From JACRCT01 sp049841135 (lineage in GTDB: Bacteria; Myxococcota; Myxococcia; Myxococcales; UBA5297), in contig JASGHK010000002.1 of NCBI GenBank assembly GCA_049841135.1, positions 558,001 through 622,000 of the forward strand: DNA of 64,000 nucleotides, in the 5' to 3' direction. The position numbers and the translations under genes were made by a program. Shown here piece after piece: positions 37,646 through 47,700 of this stretch (positions within the stretch are counted from its first letter, which is position 1; every line of letters begins with the position of its first letter). The notes under the pieces were generated by a model that was not told the DNA's origin, did not search any database, and was given only the letters and a program-made list of their open reading frames with translations.

Positions 37646-39344
37646 GACCCTCAACCAGCGCTGGAGCGCCCACCTCGCCGGCACGCTCTGGGCGTGCGGC
37701 GTCCGCGACGCGGTCATCGCTCCCGGGAGCCGCTCGACGCCGCTGGCGCTGGCGCTCTCGGATCACGGCGGCCTCCGCTGCACCGTCATCCTCGACGAGC
37801 GGAGCGCCGGCTTCTTCGCCCTGGGGCTGGCGAAGGCATCCCGCGCGCCGGTCGCGGTGCTCTGCACCTCGGGCACCGCGGGGGCCCATCTGCTGGCACC
37901 GGTCATGGAGGCGTCGGCCTCCGGCGTCCCGCTCGTCGTCCTGACCGCCGACCGTCCCTGGGAGCTCCAGGGCTTCGGCGCCCCGCAGACCGCCGATCAG
38001 TCAGCGCTCTTCTCGGGCTTCCTGCGCGCCCGCGAGCTGCTGTCTGCTCCGGAGGCGGAGGCCGCGAGCCTCGATCACCTGGTGGCCGCCACCGCCCGCG
38101 CGCTCTGGCTCGCCTGCCGCGCTCCGAAGGGGCCGGTGCACCTCAACGTCCCGTTCCGAGAGCCGCTGGCGCCGCCCGACGGGAGCGCCACCCCGCACGC
38201 GCAGCCGCGGGTCCCCGCCTTCGCCCAGGCGCCGGCGCAGCCCGATCTGACCGCGCTCGCGCAGGCCCTGCGCGGCTCCGAGCGCCCGCTGGTGGTGTGC
38301 GGCCCGCGGGACCCCGACGGCTCGGCCTCGCACCTCCATGCGCTCGCCGAGCACCTCGGGGCTCCGGTCCTCGCGGAGGCGGCCTCGAACGCACGCTTCG
38401 GCTTTCCCCGGGCGATCGCGACCTACGATGCGCTGCTGCGCCACGAGGCGCTGGCCGCGGCGGTCCGGCCGGACGTGGTGCTGCGCTTTGGAGGTGGGCT
38501 CACGTCGAAGGTCCTCGCGCAGTGGCTCGACGCACCGGCAGGGCGGCCGCGCACCTTCGTCTTCCCCGAGGACGGGCCCCTCGTCGACCCTGCGCATGGC
38601 GCCGAGGCCTTCGTTCCTGGGCCGCTGCGGCAGGTTTGCGCCGGGCTCGAGGGAGTTCGCACCCGGGCGCGCGGGTGGCGCGAGCGCTGGGCCCGAGCGC
38701 AGGAGAGGGTCGAGGCCGTCCTCGCCGAGGCGGCGGCGGCGGGCGGGCCCGAGGTGCTCGCCGCGCGGGAGCTCGCGCGGGCGCTCCCCGAGGGCGCCTC
38801 GCTGGTCGTCTCCAGCAGCATGCCCATCCGCGATCTCGACGCCTACGGGGCGAGGCCCGACGGCACCGCCCTGCAGGTCTTCGCCAATCGAGGCGTCAAC
38901 GGCATCGACGGAGTGGTCTCGACGGGCCTCGGCGTGGCCGCGGCGACCCGCGGGAGGACCGCGCTGCTCACGGGCGATCTGGCGTTCCTCCACGACCTGC
39001 CGGCGCTCGTCACGGCGAAGAGGCTGGGCGCCAGCCTCACCATCGTCGTGGTCAACAACGACGGCGGCGGCATCTTCGGCTTCCTGCCCGTCTCCTCGCG
39101 CACGCCGCACTTCGAGCGACTCTTCGGGACGCCGCATGGAGTCGACCTCTCCCACGCGGCTGCGCTGGGCGGCGCGACGCTGCACCGTCCGGCGGACGCC
39201 GCGGCCTACCGCGAGGCCCTCGCCGTGGCGCTCGAGGGGGGGCTCCACCTCATCGAGCTCGCCTCGGATCGCGAGGCCAACGTGGAGCGGCACCGCGACC
39301 TCAGCGCGCGGCTGGCCCAGGCGGCGGGAGCCGAGCCATGGTGA
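37638..39344 (+). CDS. menD: SEPHCHC synthase (2-succinyl-5-enolpyruvyl-6-hydroxy-3-cyclohexene-1-carboxylate synthase)
   Basis: A 568-aa thiamine-diphosphate enzyme. It condenses isochorismate with 2-oxoglutarate, releasing CO2. The N-terminal pyrimidine-binding domain shows DAVIAPGSRSTPLALAL, DERSAGFFALGLAK and the glycine-rich TSGTAGAHLLAPVMEA. The ThDP motif is LLTGDLAFLHDLP followed by VVNNDGGGIFGFLP (GDx...NN). The PQTADQSALF segment is typical of MenD. Length matches the family. The start overlaps the end of menF and its stop lies within the start of menH, so translation is coupled on both sides. Confidence 0.96.
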   Translation: MAETLNQRWSAHLAGTLWACGVRDAVIAPGSRSTPLALALSDHGGLRCTVILDERSAGFFALGLAKASRAPVAVLCTSGTAGAHLLAPVMEASASGVPLVVLTADRPWELQGFGAPQTADQSALFSGFLRARELLSAPEAEAASLDHLVAATARALWLACRAPKGPVHLNVPFREPLAPPDGSATPHAQPRVPAFAQAPAQPDLTALAQALRGSERPLVVCGPRDPDGSASHLHALAEHLGAPVLAEAASNARFGFPRAIATYDALLRHEALAAAVRPDVVLRFGGGLTSKVLAQWLDAPAGRPRTFVFPEDGPLVDPAHGAEAFVPGPLRQVCAGLEGVRTRARGWRERWARAQERVEAVLAEAAAAGGPEVLAARELARALPEGASLVVSSSMPIRDLDAYGARPDGTALQVFANRGVNGIDGVVSTGLGVAAATRGRTALLTGDLAFLHDLPALVTAKRLGASLTIVVVNNDGGGIFGFLPVSSRTPHFERLFGTPHGVDLSHAAALGGATLHRPADAAAYREALAVALEGGLHLIELASDREANVERHRDLSARLAQAAGAEPW

Positions 39345-40159
39345 AGCTCACCCCGTCGCGCTGGGGCTGTGGGCGCGTCCCCGCCCTGCTGCTGCACGGC
39401 TTCACCGGGAGCCGCCACTCCTTCGACCACCTGCAGCCGCTCCTGGGCGGGCTCTTGAACGCCACCTGCGTGGACCTGCCCGGGCACCGCGGCGCTCCCC
39501 TGCCCCGGCTCGCGGGATCCGACGAGGCCGCGCCGACCCGGGGCTTCGAGGAGGTCGTCGACTCCATCGCGCGCCTGGTCCGTCGCCCGTCGGTGCTCAT
39601 CGGCTACTCCCAGGGCGCGCGGCTGGCCCTCGCAGTGGCGGTGCGCCACCCCGGGCTGGCGCGCGGCCTCGTGCTGGAGAGCGTCAACCCCGGCCTGCGA
39701 CGCGCCAGCGACCGACTCCGGCGGCGGCAGGCCGACGAGGAGCTCGCGACGGCGCTGCTGCGCGAGGGCGTCGAGGCCTTCGTCGAGCGATGGGAGCGGC
39801 TGCCTCTCTTCGCCGGGCTCCAGGCCCTGCCGGCCGATGCCCGCGCGGCGCTGCGCGCACGGCGGACCGCGCACTCGGCCGAGGGGCTCGCGGGGGCCCT
39901 GCGCTGCATGGGCCAGGGCGTCCAACCTGACTACTGGAGCGCGTTGAGCGGGCTGGCAGTTCCGGTGCTGCTGCTCACCGGCGCCCGCGACGAGCGCTAC
40001 ACGCGCCTCGCGCGCCGCGCGGCCGACCGGCTGCCGCGGGCGAAGCGGATCGCGCTGGCGGGAGCGGGACACGCGCCCCACCTCGAGCGTCCTCGGCAGT
40101 ACGCGGCGGCGCTGCGCACCTTCATCGCCCCATGGAACGCAAAGGAGCTTCGAGCATGA
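39338..40159 (+). CDS. menH: 2-succinyl-6-hydroxy-2,4-cyclohexadiene-1-carboxylate synthase
   Basis: A 273-aa alpha/beta-hydrolase fold lyase that eliminates pyruvate from SEPHCHC. It has the oxyanion loop LLLHGFTGSRHSF, the nucleophile elbow LIGYSQGARLALA with Ser, the Arg-rich cap region LRRRQADEELATALL, and the His in LAGAGHAPHLERP. The DxR-like LTGARDERY carries the acid. The GYSQGAR form matches MenH (usually GYSxGGR). It overlaps menD by 7 bp and its stop overlaps the menB start (ATGA). Context leaves little doubt about the assignment. Confidence 0.92.
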   Translation: MVKLTPSRWGCGRVPALLLHGFTGSRHSFDHLQPLLGGLLNATCVDLPGHRGAPLPRLAGSDEAAPTRGFEEVVDSIARLVRRPSVLIGYSQGARLALAVAVRHPGLARGLVLESVNPGLRRASDRLRRRQADEELATALLREGVEAFVERWERLPLFAGLQALPADARAALRARRTAHSAEGLAGALRCMGQGVQPDYWSALSGLAVPVLLLTGARDERYTRLARRAADRLPRAKRIALAGAGHAPHLERPRQYAAALRTFIAPWNAKELRA

Positions 40160-40983
40160 AACCCGAGTGGAAGAAGAGCCCGGTCGGCGAAGGGTTCAAG
40201 GACGTGGTCTACGAGAAGTGGAGCGGCATCGCCAAGGTCACCATCAACCGCCCCGAGGTGCGCAACGCCTTCCGGCCGCAGACCCTGCGCGAGCTGCAGC
40301 GCGCCTTCGAGGACGTGCGCGAGGACCCGGAGGTCGGCGTGGCCATCCTCACCGGCGCGGGCGACCAGGCGTTCTGCTCGGGTGGGGACCAGCGCGTCCG
40401 CGGCAAGGAGGGCTACGTCGGCGACGACGGCGTTCCGCGCCTCAACGTGCTCGACCTGCAGAAGCAGATCCGCTCGCTGCCCAAGCCCGTGGTCGCCATG
40501 GTCGCCGGCTACGCCATCGGCGGCGGCCACGTGCTGCACGTCGTCTGCGACCTGACCATCGCCGCCGACAACGCCCGCTTCGGACAGACCGGACCGAAGG
40601 TCGGCAGCTTCGACGGTGGCTTCGGCGCCTCCTACCTCGCCTCCCTGGTCGGCCAGAAGAAGGCGCGCGAGATCTGGTTCCTGTGCCGCCAGTACGACGC
40701 CGGGCAGGCGCTGGCGATGGGCCTGGTCAATGCCGTGGTGCCGCTCTCCGAGCTCGAGCAGGAGACCGTGGCCTGGTGCCGCGAGATGCTCGACAAGAGC
40801 CCGCTCGCCCTTCGCCTGCTCAAGTCGGCGTTCAACGCCGGGCTGGACGGCCAGGCGGGAATCCAGGAGCTCGCCGGAAACGCCACGCTGCTCTACTACA
40901 TGTCCGAGGAGGCCCAGGAGGGGAAGAAGGCCTACCTCGAGAAGCGCAGGCCGGATTTCGGCAAGTTCCCGAGGCGTCCGTGA
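40156..40983 (+). CDS. menB: 1,4-dihydroxy-2-naphthoyl-CoA synthase
   Basis: A 275-aa crotonase-fold enzyme that closes the second ring of o-succinylbenzoyl-CoA. Diagnostic blocks are VTINRPEVRNAFRPQT, AFCSGGDQRVRGKEGYVGDD, VAGYAIGGGHVLHVVCDL (oxyanion hole), and ARFGQTGPKVGSFDGGFG with the catalytic Asp. The C-terminal RRPDFGKFPRRP is the family's conserved end. The start at 40156 has AAAGGAG nine bases upstream and overlaps the menH stop. Its stop overlaps the menA start (GTGA). Confidence 0.97.
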   Translation: MKPEWKKSPVGEGFKDVVYEKWSGIAKVTINRPEVRNAFRPQTLRELQRAFEDVREDPEVGVAILTGAGDQAFCSGGDQRVRGKEGYVGDDGVPRLNVLDLQKQIRSLPKPVVAMVAGYAIGGGHVLHVVCDLTIAADNARFGQTGPKVGSFDGGFGASYLASLVGQKKAREIWFLCRQYDAGQALAMGLVNAVVPLSELEQETVAWCREMLDKSPLALRLLKSAFNAGLDGQAGIQELAGNATLLYYMSEEAQEGKKAYLEKRRPDFGKFPRRP

Positions 40984-41888
40984 CCGCGCTCGCCCCCGGC
41001 GCCCAAGACCGGCCGTCGCCGCTGGCAGCCTGGCTCCTGGCGTGCCGTCCGCGCACGCTCGCCGCCGGGCTCGCGCCCGTGGCGGTGGGGAGCGGCCTGG
41101 CCTTTCGTGACGGCGCGTTCGCTCCCCTGCCTGCGCTGGCGGCGCTGGTGGGCGCGCTGCTCATCCAGGTCGGCACCAACCTCGCGAACGACTACTTCGA
41201 CCATCGCCGCGGCGCGGACTCGAGCGAGCGTCTCGGTCCGCCGCGAGCCAGCCAGCAGGGATGGCTCGCCCCCAGAGCGGTGCTGGCCGGTGCGCTAGCC
41301 TGCTTCGGCCTCGCGGCGCTGGTAGGCATGTACCTGGTGGCGGTGGCCGGGCTGACGATCCTGGCGGTGGGGCTCGTCTCGATCGCCGCGGGCTACGCCT
41401 ACACGGGAGGACCGTACCCGCTCGCCTACCACGGGCTCGGCGACGCCTTCGTCCTGGTCTTCTTCGGGCTCGTCGCGGTGGGCGGCACCTACTTCGTCCA
41501 GGCGCTGGGGCTGACGCCGCTCTCCGTCGCCACGGGCATCCCGGTGGGAGCGCTCGGAGTGGCGCTGCTGGCGGTCAACAACACCCGCGACGCGCGCACG
41601 GACGCCGCGGCCGGGAAGCGGACCCTGGTGGTCCGCTTCGGCGTCCGCTTCGGGCGCTGGGAGTACGCGGCCATGCTGGCCGCGGCGGCCCTCGCTCCCG
41701 CGGTGCTCTGGGCGGCAGGGCTGGCCTCGGCATGGGTGCTCCTCTCGCTCGCCGCTGCGCCGCTCGCCGTCCGCCCGCTCCGGCTCGTCTTCACCCAGGA
41801 AGGCCGGCCGCTCAACGAGGCGCTCGCGCAGACGGCCCGGCTGCAGCTCGTCTACAGCCTTCTCCTCGCGGTGGGGCTTTCCCGATGA
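40980..41888 (+). CDS. menA: 1,4-dihydroxy-2-naphthoate octaprenyltransferase
   Basis: A 302-aa integral membrane UbiA-family prenyltransferase with about eight hydrophobic segments. The first Asp-rich motif is TNLANDYFDHRRGAD and the second NNTRDARTDAAAGKRTL; both bind Mg-diphosphate of the polyprenyl donor. It attaches the isoprenoid tail to 1,4-dihydroxy-2-naphthoate at the cytoplasmic membrane, giving demethylmenaquinone. The start is a GTG overlapping the menB stop. Its stop overlaps the menC start (ATGA). The final methyltransferase (MenG/UbiE) is not in the window. Confidence 0.95.
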   Translation: MTALAPGAQDRPSPLAAWLLACRPRTLAAGLAPVAVGSGLAFRDGAFAPLPALAALVGALLIQVGTNLANDYFDHRRGADSSERLGPPRASQQGWLAPRAVLAGALACFGLAALVGMYLVAVAGLTILAVGLVSIAAGYAYTGGPYPLAYHGLGDAFVLVFFGLVAVGGTYFVQALGLTPLSVATGIPVGALGVALLAVNNTRDARTDAAAGKRTLVVRFGVRFGRWEYAAMLAAAALAPAVLWAAGLASAWVLLSLAAAPLAVRPLRLVFTQEGRPLNEALAQTARLQLVYSLLLAVGLSR

Positions 41889-42938
41889 TGAAGCTGGAGC
41901 TCGCGCCCTTCACCCTGCCGTTGAAGGAGCCGCTGAGGACGGCCTACGGCGTCCTGCGCGAGCGGACCGGGTGGCTGGCGGCGCTGCGCACGCCCGAAGC
42001 GACCGGCCGCGGAGAGGCCGCGCCGCTGCGCGGCTTCGGCACCGAGTCGCCTGAGGAGTGCAGAGCGGCCCTGGAGTCCTTCGAGCTGGGGCGGGTCCCG
42101 GAGTCGAATCGAAGACGTACGCTCCGCCGTCGCCGCGCTGGGGCGGGCCCCGGCGGCCCGGTTCGCGGCGGAGACGGCGCTGCTCGAGCATCTCGCCCGG
42201 CGCCGGCGCGTGTCCGTGGCAGGAATGCTCGGCGGAGCGTGCCCGACGCAGGTGCGCACCGGGGCGCTCATCGCGGGCGACGCGCCCGAGCAGTGCGCCC
42301 GGGCGGCCCGCCAGGCCGTCCAGGCGGGCTTTCGGACCTTGAAGCTGAAGGTCGCGGCGCGCCCGCTCGCGGCGGACGAGGCCAGGTTAGACGCGGTGCG
42401 CGACGCCGTGGGAGGAGAGGTGCAGCTGCGCGTCGACGCGAACGGCGGCTGGACCGAGGAGCAGGCCCTGGAGGCGTTGTCGCGCCTGGGAAGGTTCGGC
42501 TTGGAGCTGTGCGAGCAGCCCGTGCGCGCCGCGGACGTGGCCGCGCTGCGCAGGTTGCGGGGAGCGGTCCCCTGCGCCGTCGCCGCCGACGAGGCGTTGC
42601 TGCTGCCCGGCGCCGCGCAGGAGCTGCTCGCCGGCGGCCGCCCGGCGGTGGATGCGGTGGTGCTCAAGCCCGTGGCCCTGGGCGGGCTTCTGCCCTGCCT
42701 GGAGGTCGCGCGTCAGGCTCGTTCGGTAAACGTGGCGGCCTTCGTGACGACCCTGCTGGACGGACCGGTGGGGCGAGCGGCGGCGACCCACCTGGCGGCG
42801 GCAATCGAGGGCCCCGGAAACACACTCGCCCACGGGCTGGCGACTGGGGGCTTGTTCGCCGAAGGCTGCTCCGGCGGCCTCGGCGTGAAGGAGGGCGCCG
42901 TGACGATTCCCGAGATCCCGGGTTGGGGGTTCCCGTGA
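41885..42938 (+). CDS. menC: o-Succinylbenzoate synthase (one +1 shift)
   Basis: A 350-aa enolase-superfamily dehydratase after removing one base from GAATC at 42106-42110 (GATC), which restores VPESIEDVRSAVAALG. The catalytic Lys pair lies in FRTLKLKVAARP. Metal ligands come from LRVDANGGWTEEQALE, LELCEQPVRAAD and AVAADEALL, and the second acid/base Lys is in AVVLKPVALGG. All family residues are present, so the enzyme should be active. It starts at overlapping ATGATG codons (41885 or 41888) within the menA stop. The stop overlaps the menE start (GTGA). Confidence 0.94.
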
Positions 42939-44361
42939 GCGGCAGCTGCCCGGTCCGGCGCGCGGCGCAGCAGTGGCCGGAGCGGCGCGCGCTCGTCTTC
43001 GAGGGAGAAAGCTGGACTTACCGGGAAGCTCGACCGGGAGGTCGAAGCCTGGCGGGTCTGGCTCCAGCGGCGGGGGGTCGGCCCACGCGCGAGAGTGGTG
43101 GTGGTCGCCGAGAACGCGCCCGAGATCGTGCTGCTCTTCTGGGCGCTGGGACGAATCGGCGCCTGCCTGCTCGCGCTCAACACGCGCCTGGCCGACCTGG
43201 AGCTGCGCGCGCTCCTCGGCAGGAGCGAAGCGGCGTTGGTGCTCTCGGACGAGGCGAACGCGGCCCGCGCCCCCTCGGCCTTCCTGCTGTCCCGAACCCG
43301 CGCCGAGGCGTCCGGCGGCCCCCTCGGTGGAGCTGGGGCCGCGTGCGTCGAGGCTCGCGACATCGCCGCGTGCCTCTTCACCTCGGGGACGACGGGGGTG
43401 CCCAAGCTCGTGCGCCTCTCCCACGGCAACTTCAGGGCGAGCGCGGCGGCCTCCGCATCCAACCTCGGCGCATCGCCGTCCGACGTGTGGCTCGGAGTCC
43501 TCCCGCTCTTCCACGTCGGCGGCCTGGCCATGGCGTACCGATGCGCGGTCGAAGGCTCCCGCCTCTGGTTGGAGCGCCGCTTCGAGGCCGCTCGCGCGGC
43601 CGCGCTGCTGGCCAGCGGGGAGGTCACGCACGCCAGCCTCGTGCCCACGGCGCTGGGGCGGGTGCTCGACGCACGCGCCGGTCCCTTCGCCCGGTCGCTG
43701 CGCGCGCTGCTCATCGGAGGCGGCCCCATGGGCGCGCCGCTGCTGGCGCGCGCACGCCTGGCCGGGCTTCCCGTGTTGCAGACCTATGGCCTCACCGAGG
43801 CCTGCTCCCAGGTGACGACCGAGCGCCCCGCCGACGCGGACGGGGAGACCGCGGGGCCTGCGCTCCACGGGATTGAAGCTCGAGGTGCTCGACGAAGCGG
43901 GGCGGAGGGCCCTTCCCGGCGCGCTCGGCGAGATCCACGTGCGAGGCCCCACGGTGAGCCCCGACGCCGGTCCGTCGCTGAAGACCGGCGACCTGGGTTC
44001 CCTGGACGTGCGCGGGCGCCTGACCCTCTGGGCGCGCCGAACGGACCTCATCGTCTCAGGCGGTGAGAACGTCTCCCCGGCGGAGGTCGAGCAGGTGCTC
44101 GCCGGCCATCCGCTGGTGCTGGACGTGGGGGTCGCACCCCGCGAGGACCCCGTCTGGGGACAAGTGCCCGTGGCGCTGGTCGTGCCGGCCTCCGGGTTCG
44201 ATGCCGCCGCGCTGCTCTCGTACGCGCGCTCGCGTCTGGCCGGATTCAAGGTGCCTCGCGCGGTGGTGTGCGTCGAGACGCTGCCCCGCAACGCCAACGG
44301 GAAGCTGGAGCGCGCCCGGCTGCGCGACGTTGCGGACCCGATGCGCTCGTTGGACCGCTAA
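42935..44361 (+). CDS. menE: o-Succinylbenzoate-CoA ligase (two +1 shifts)
   Basis: A 474-aa adenylate-forming enzyme after removing one base each from GAAGCTC at 43025-43031 and 43875-43881 (both GAGCTC). The P-loop-like AMP motif is CLFTSGTTGVPKLVRLSHG, followed by LQTYGLTEACSQV, SLKTGDLGSLDVRG, the hinge LTLWARRTDLIVSGGENVSP and the C-terminal catalytic Lys in PRNANGKLERARL. It activates o-succinylbenzoate with ATP and CoA, supplying MenB. It starts with a GTG overlapping the menC stop. As the last gene of the operon it ends 368 bp before the stop of the convergent gene at 44729. Confidence 0.94.
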
Positions 44362-44600
44362 CCGAAGTTGCGCCGCCACGAGCGGTCTCCTGGCGCTCGC
44401 TGCTCGCCACCCTGAGCTCTTCTGTGGCGCGCTGGAGATCCCCTCGGCTGCGCGGCGCGCGCCGACCGCCGTCAGAGCAGCGGGGCGAGGACCGAGCGGT
44501 CGCCCGGAAATGACGAGGTCCATCCTGCCTTACTATCCCTACGACGCCCAAGTTGGAGGAGGAGGCGCGGCCGCTGGGCGTCGAGCTCGCTGGAGCCGGG
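44362..44600. other. Gene-free spacer after the men operon
   Basis: The 239 bp between the menE stop and repeat copy 4 hold no reading frame with coding character. One intact GAGCTC at about 44414 and another at 44582 are present. I see no hairpin with a T-run that would mark the operon end. From 44601 the sequence becomes repeat copy 4. Confidence 0.5.
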
Positions 44601-44797
44601 GCGCGCTGACCTGCCGCCTACCTTGGGGTATCGACGTCGCCTCCGGGCCGAAGGGCCTTCGAACGGAGCCCGTTCATGTCACAAAGTAGCTGCCTATCTT
44701 CAGCAACCGAGGCTCCGCCCGACCCGCCTCAGGGGAACGACGTCCTGAACAGCTCCGCCTCCGACTCGCCCTGCTTCGTCAGCAGCGCCAGCTTGAA
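44601..44797. repeat. Dispersed repeat, copy 4
   Basis: 197 bp that align without large gaps to copy 1 (25801-25997). On the minus strand it encodes the last 23 residues of the SAF-VIT-VWA protein (FKLALLTKQGESEAELFRTS..), the stop TGA, then the invariant non-coding block with GATAGGCAGCTACT, GTGACATGAACGGG and the CGAAGG-G-CCTTCG palindrome. It continues with GACGTCGATACCCC and the outer arm GCAGGTCAGCGCGC. It lies between convergent genes here, whereas copies 1 and 3 precede another minus-strand gene. Confidence 0.85.
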
Positions 44798-47700
44798 CCT
44801 CCGCTCGTGCCGCTTCGCGTCGTTCGGGTAGCGGTCGAGCACCCCCAGGACGATCGAAGGGATGGCCCACTGCTCGCTGTTGTTCCCGTAGTAGTGCACC
44901 TGAGAGAAGTAGGCGCCGCGGTGCGCCCTCTCCTGCTGGAAGATCTCCGGGCCGTAGCCGCGGGTCTCGTCCCAGAACAGGTGGCCGCCGGAGAACCCGC
45001 TCGGGTTCTGGTACCAGGTGCGCTCCAGCTCGGGACCGGTGTTCCACAGGTCGATGTCGATGTCGTCGACGTTCCAGTGGAGCGTCACCTGCAGGTCGAC
45101 CGAAGGCGCCACCGGCTGACCGATGGCTTCGATCCGCTCTCGGACCGCGCGACTCTGGGCGCCGGTCAGCGAGCCCGTGCCCAAGAGGCGCCGCAGAAAC
45201 TGGACGTAGTGCTGGCGCCCCGCCTCGGCGACCTGCCCGTGCCTCTCCCAGTGGCGCGCCAGGACGATCTCGTAGTTGCGGGCGGCGTCGGCGAGCCGGC
45301 CAGCCTCGACCAGCGCCATGGCCTCCTCGAGGTAGGGCTGGACCTCGAAGCTGCGCGTGGCGCGCAGGTGCCCGAGCACCTCCGAGGCGGGCTGCGCCAG
45401 GCCTTGTGAGAGGAGGATGAAGCCGGTCAGCCGCAGCGCCTCCGGGTCCTCGGGGCGCAGCTCGACGATGGAGGACGCGGCCCGCGCCGCGCCGAAGAGA
45501 TCACCGGCGCCCGAGCGCACCTGGCTGATCCGGTGGAACACCAGCAGGTCGTCGGGACTCTTCTTGCGCGCGGCCCGATAGGCGGCCTCCGCCGTCGCGC
45601 GAGCCTCACCGCCCGCCCCCGGCCGCGCCTCCAGCGCCGCGAGCGGATCGACCTTCGTGGCGTTGGGCAGCGCGGCGATGAAGTCGCGGGCCTGGGGCGA
45701 GAGCATCGACAGGTCCAACCCGGCCGGAGCGGCTTCATCCTTCGCGAGGCGGTTCTTCGCGGCGGCCTCCACCTCCGCCAGGCTCACCTCGGACCTCTTC
45801 AGGTCATAGAGCGTGTACTCGGCGTCCGTCTCCAGCACCAAGAGCGAGGCCAGCCGGTTGGTGAGCCCGAAGTGCTGCGAAAGGGCGATGACCAGCGGGT
45901 CTAGCTTCTCGCTCTCCAGCGCCAGGAGCCGCTCGACGTGGAGCTCGGCCCAGGCGCGCGCCGCGAGCATGTCCTTGCCCTGCGTGGTGAACGGCCAGCG
46001 CAGCGTCACCGGGGTCCCGTCCAAGGAGCCCACCGCGACCAGCTGCCCCGAAGCCGTCGCCTGGCTGCCCAGGGCGCGCCCGGCAATCTCGAGCTCCTGC
46101 CCGGGAGCGAGCGTCTGGGGAGCGCCGCGAACCACGAAGTCGTGCAGCTGCAGCCCCTCGACCCGGACGGACTCCACCTCCATCAGCGGGTGCCGGTGGG
46201 CGAGCGCGGCCGTGCCGACCTGCGAGCCCGACAGGCAGCTGACGATCTGCCCGTCGCGCCGGGTCAGCGCCTCGAACAGCTCCCGGTTCACGGCAGCGTC
46301 GCCGAAGCGGTAGGCGATCCACCGGAGCGAGTCAGCCTTCGGAGAGCGCTTGAGCAGCCTCCGCGGGTTGGTCTCGCCCCAGGTGAGCTTGCCGTCCGAG
46401 AGCAGGAAGGCCGTCGCGCCCGCCGGCAGCCAAGTCGTCGACTCCATCAGCGACAGCGCCGAGTCGAAGCTGGTGGCGCCTTCGCGGAACAGGCCGTTGA
46501 GCGTCTCCAACACCGCCTGCCGCGACGCCGGCGTGTTCTCCTTCATCCCCGCCGGGTACAGCCAGCGCGCGCGGAGGTCGAAGAGCAGCACGTTGAAGCG
46601 CTGGATGGTCTCGTCCTTCTCTAGCACCGCCTTCAGCACCTGGCCCGCCAGCCGCGCCCGGTCCCCATCCTCGGAGAGCGAGGTGTCCACCACGAAGAGC
46701 GCGTCGCCCGTGGGCGCCTTGGCCTCGCCCTGCGGCAGGTCCGCCACCACCTTGCCGTAGACGAAGCTCCCCGGCAGGTCCGGGTCTGCGCCGCCGGCGA
46801 GAAACCGGGCCTTCGGGTCCTTGGGCTTCATCGCCAGCTGCAGATCCTTGGTGAAGGCGTGGTTCGACAGCGGCAGCGTCGCGATGGCGAATCCGCCGGC
46901 CCTCTCGCTGAAGAGCTGCGCCCGCTCCTGCCCGTCCACCGTCAGCGCCGCGACCTCGGCCTTGGCCTCGTCGACCAGCAGGCGCGCCTCGAACTCGGGG
47001 ATCGGCGTCTCGGGCATCGGGAAGGCGTAGTGCGAGAACGCGCCGTCGGAGGAGAGGCTCTGCTCGTAGACCAGCACCACCCGCTTCAGGCTCCGCGCGG
47101 GGATCGGATAGATGCGGGCTTCGAAGTCGTTGCCCCCGGTCCACTCCAGCAGCGCGGGGTCGACCCGACCGCGGACCACCTTCTCGTAGGTCTTGGCGCC
47201 CTCCTGCTTGCCGACCACGCGCGCAGGGCGGAACGCCCTCCAGTCGAAGCTCGGGATGCTCCTGGCTCGTCGATGCGGCCACCGACGCGAGGCTCGCGGT
47301 GGCGGCTGCGGCGTTGAGGAGCTCCGGCAGCACCTTTCCGATGGCCTTGACCGGAAGCCGTAGGGGGTCGATCGGCCTGTCCGGCCGGGGGAGGACGACG
47401 TTCGACACCGAGCCCTGGAACGTCCCGAAGAACGCGGGGCTCGCGTCCTGGGGCAGCGGGTAGCGCAGCGAACCTTCCAGCATCCGGTCGTGAGGATTCT
47501 CGACGACGTAGTCGACGACGGTCCGCGCGCGGGGGCCTTCGACGTAGACCACCGTGCGTAGCGCGCGGATGGGCAGCTGTTTGAACTGCCCGGTCTCGTC
47601 CCGGAAGACGACCTTTCCCAGCCGCGGCGAGGCGACCGCGCGCTCCATCAGCGGCTGCGGAGCGGCAGGTTCCTGCGCCGGCCCGGCGGGCGAGCGCTGA

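Noticed and set aside
25801..44797. Integron attC sites
   Set aside because: The repeat has no RYYYAAC/GTTRRRY pair at its ends, includes coding sequence, and no integrase gene is in the window.
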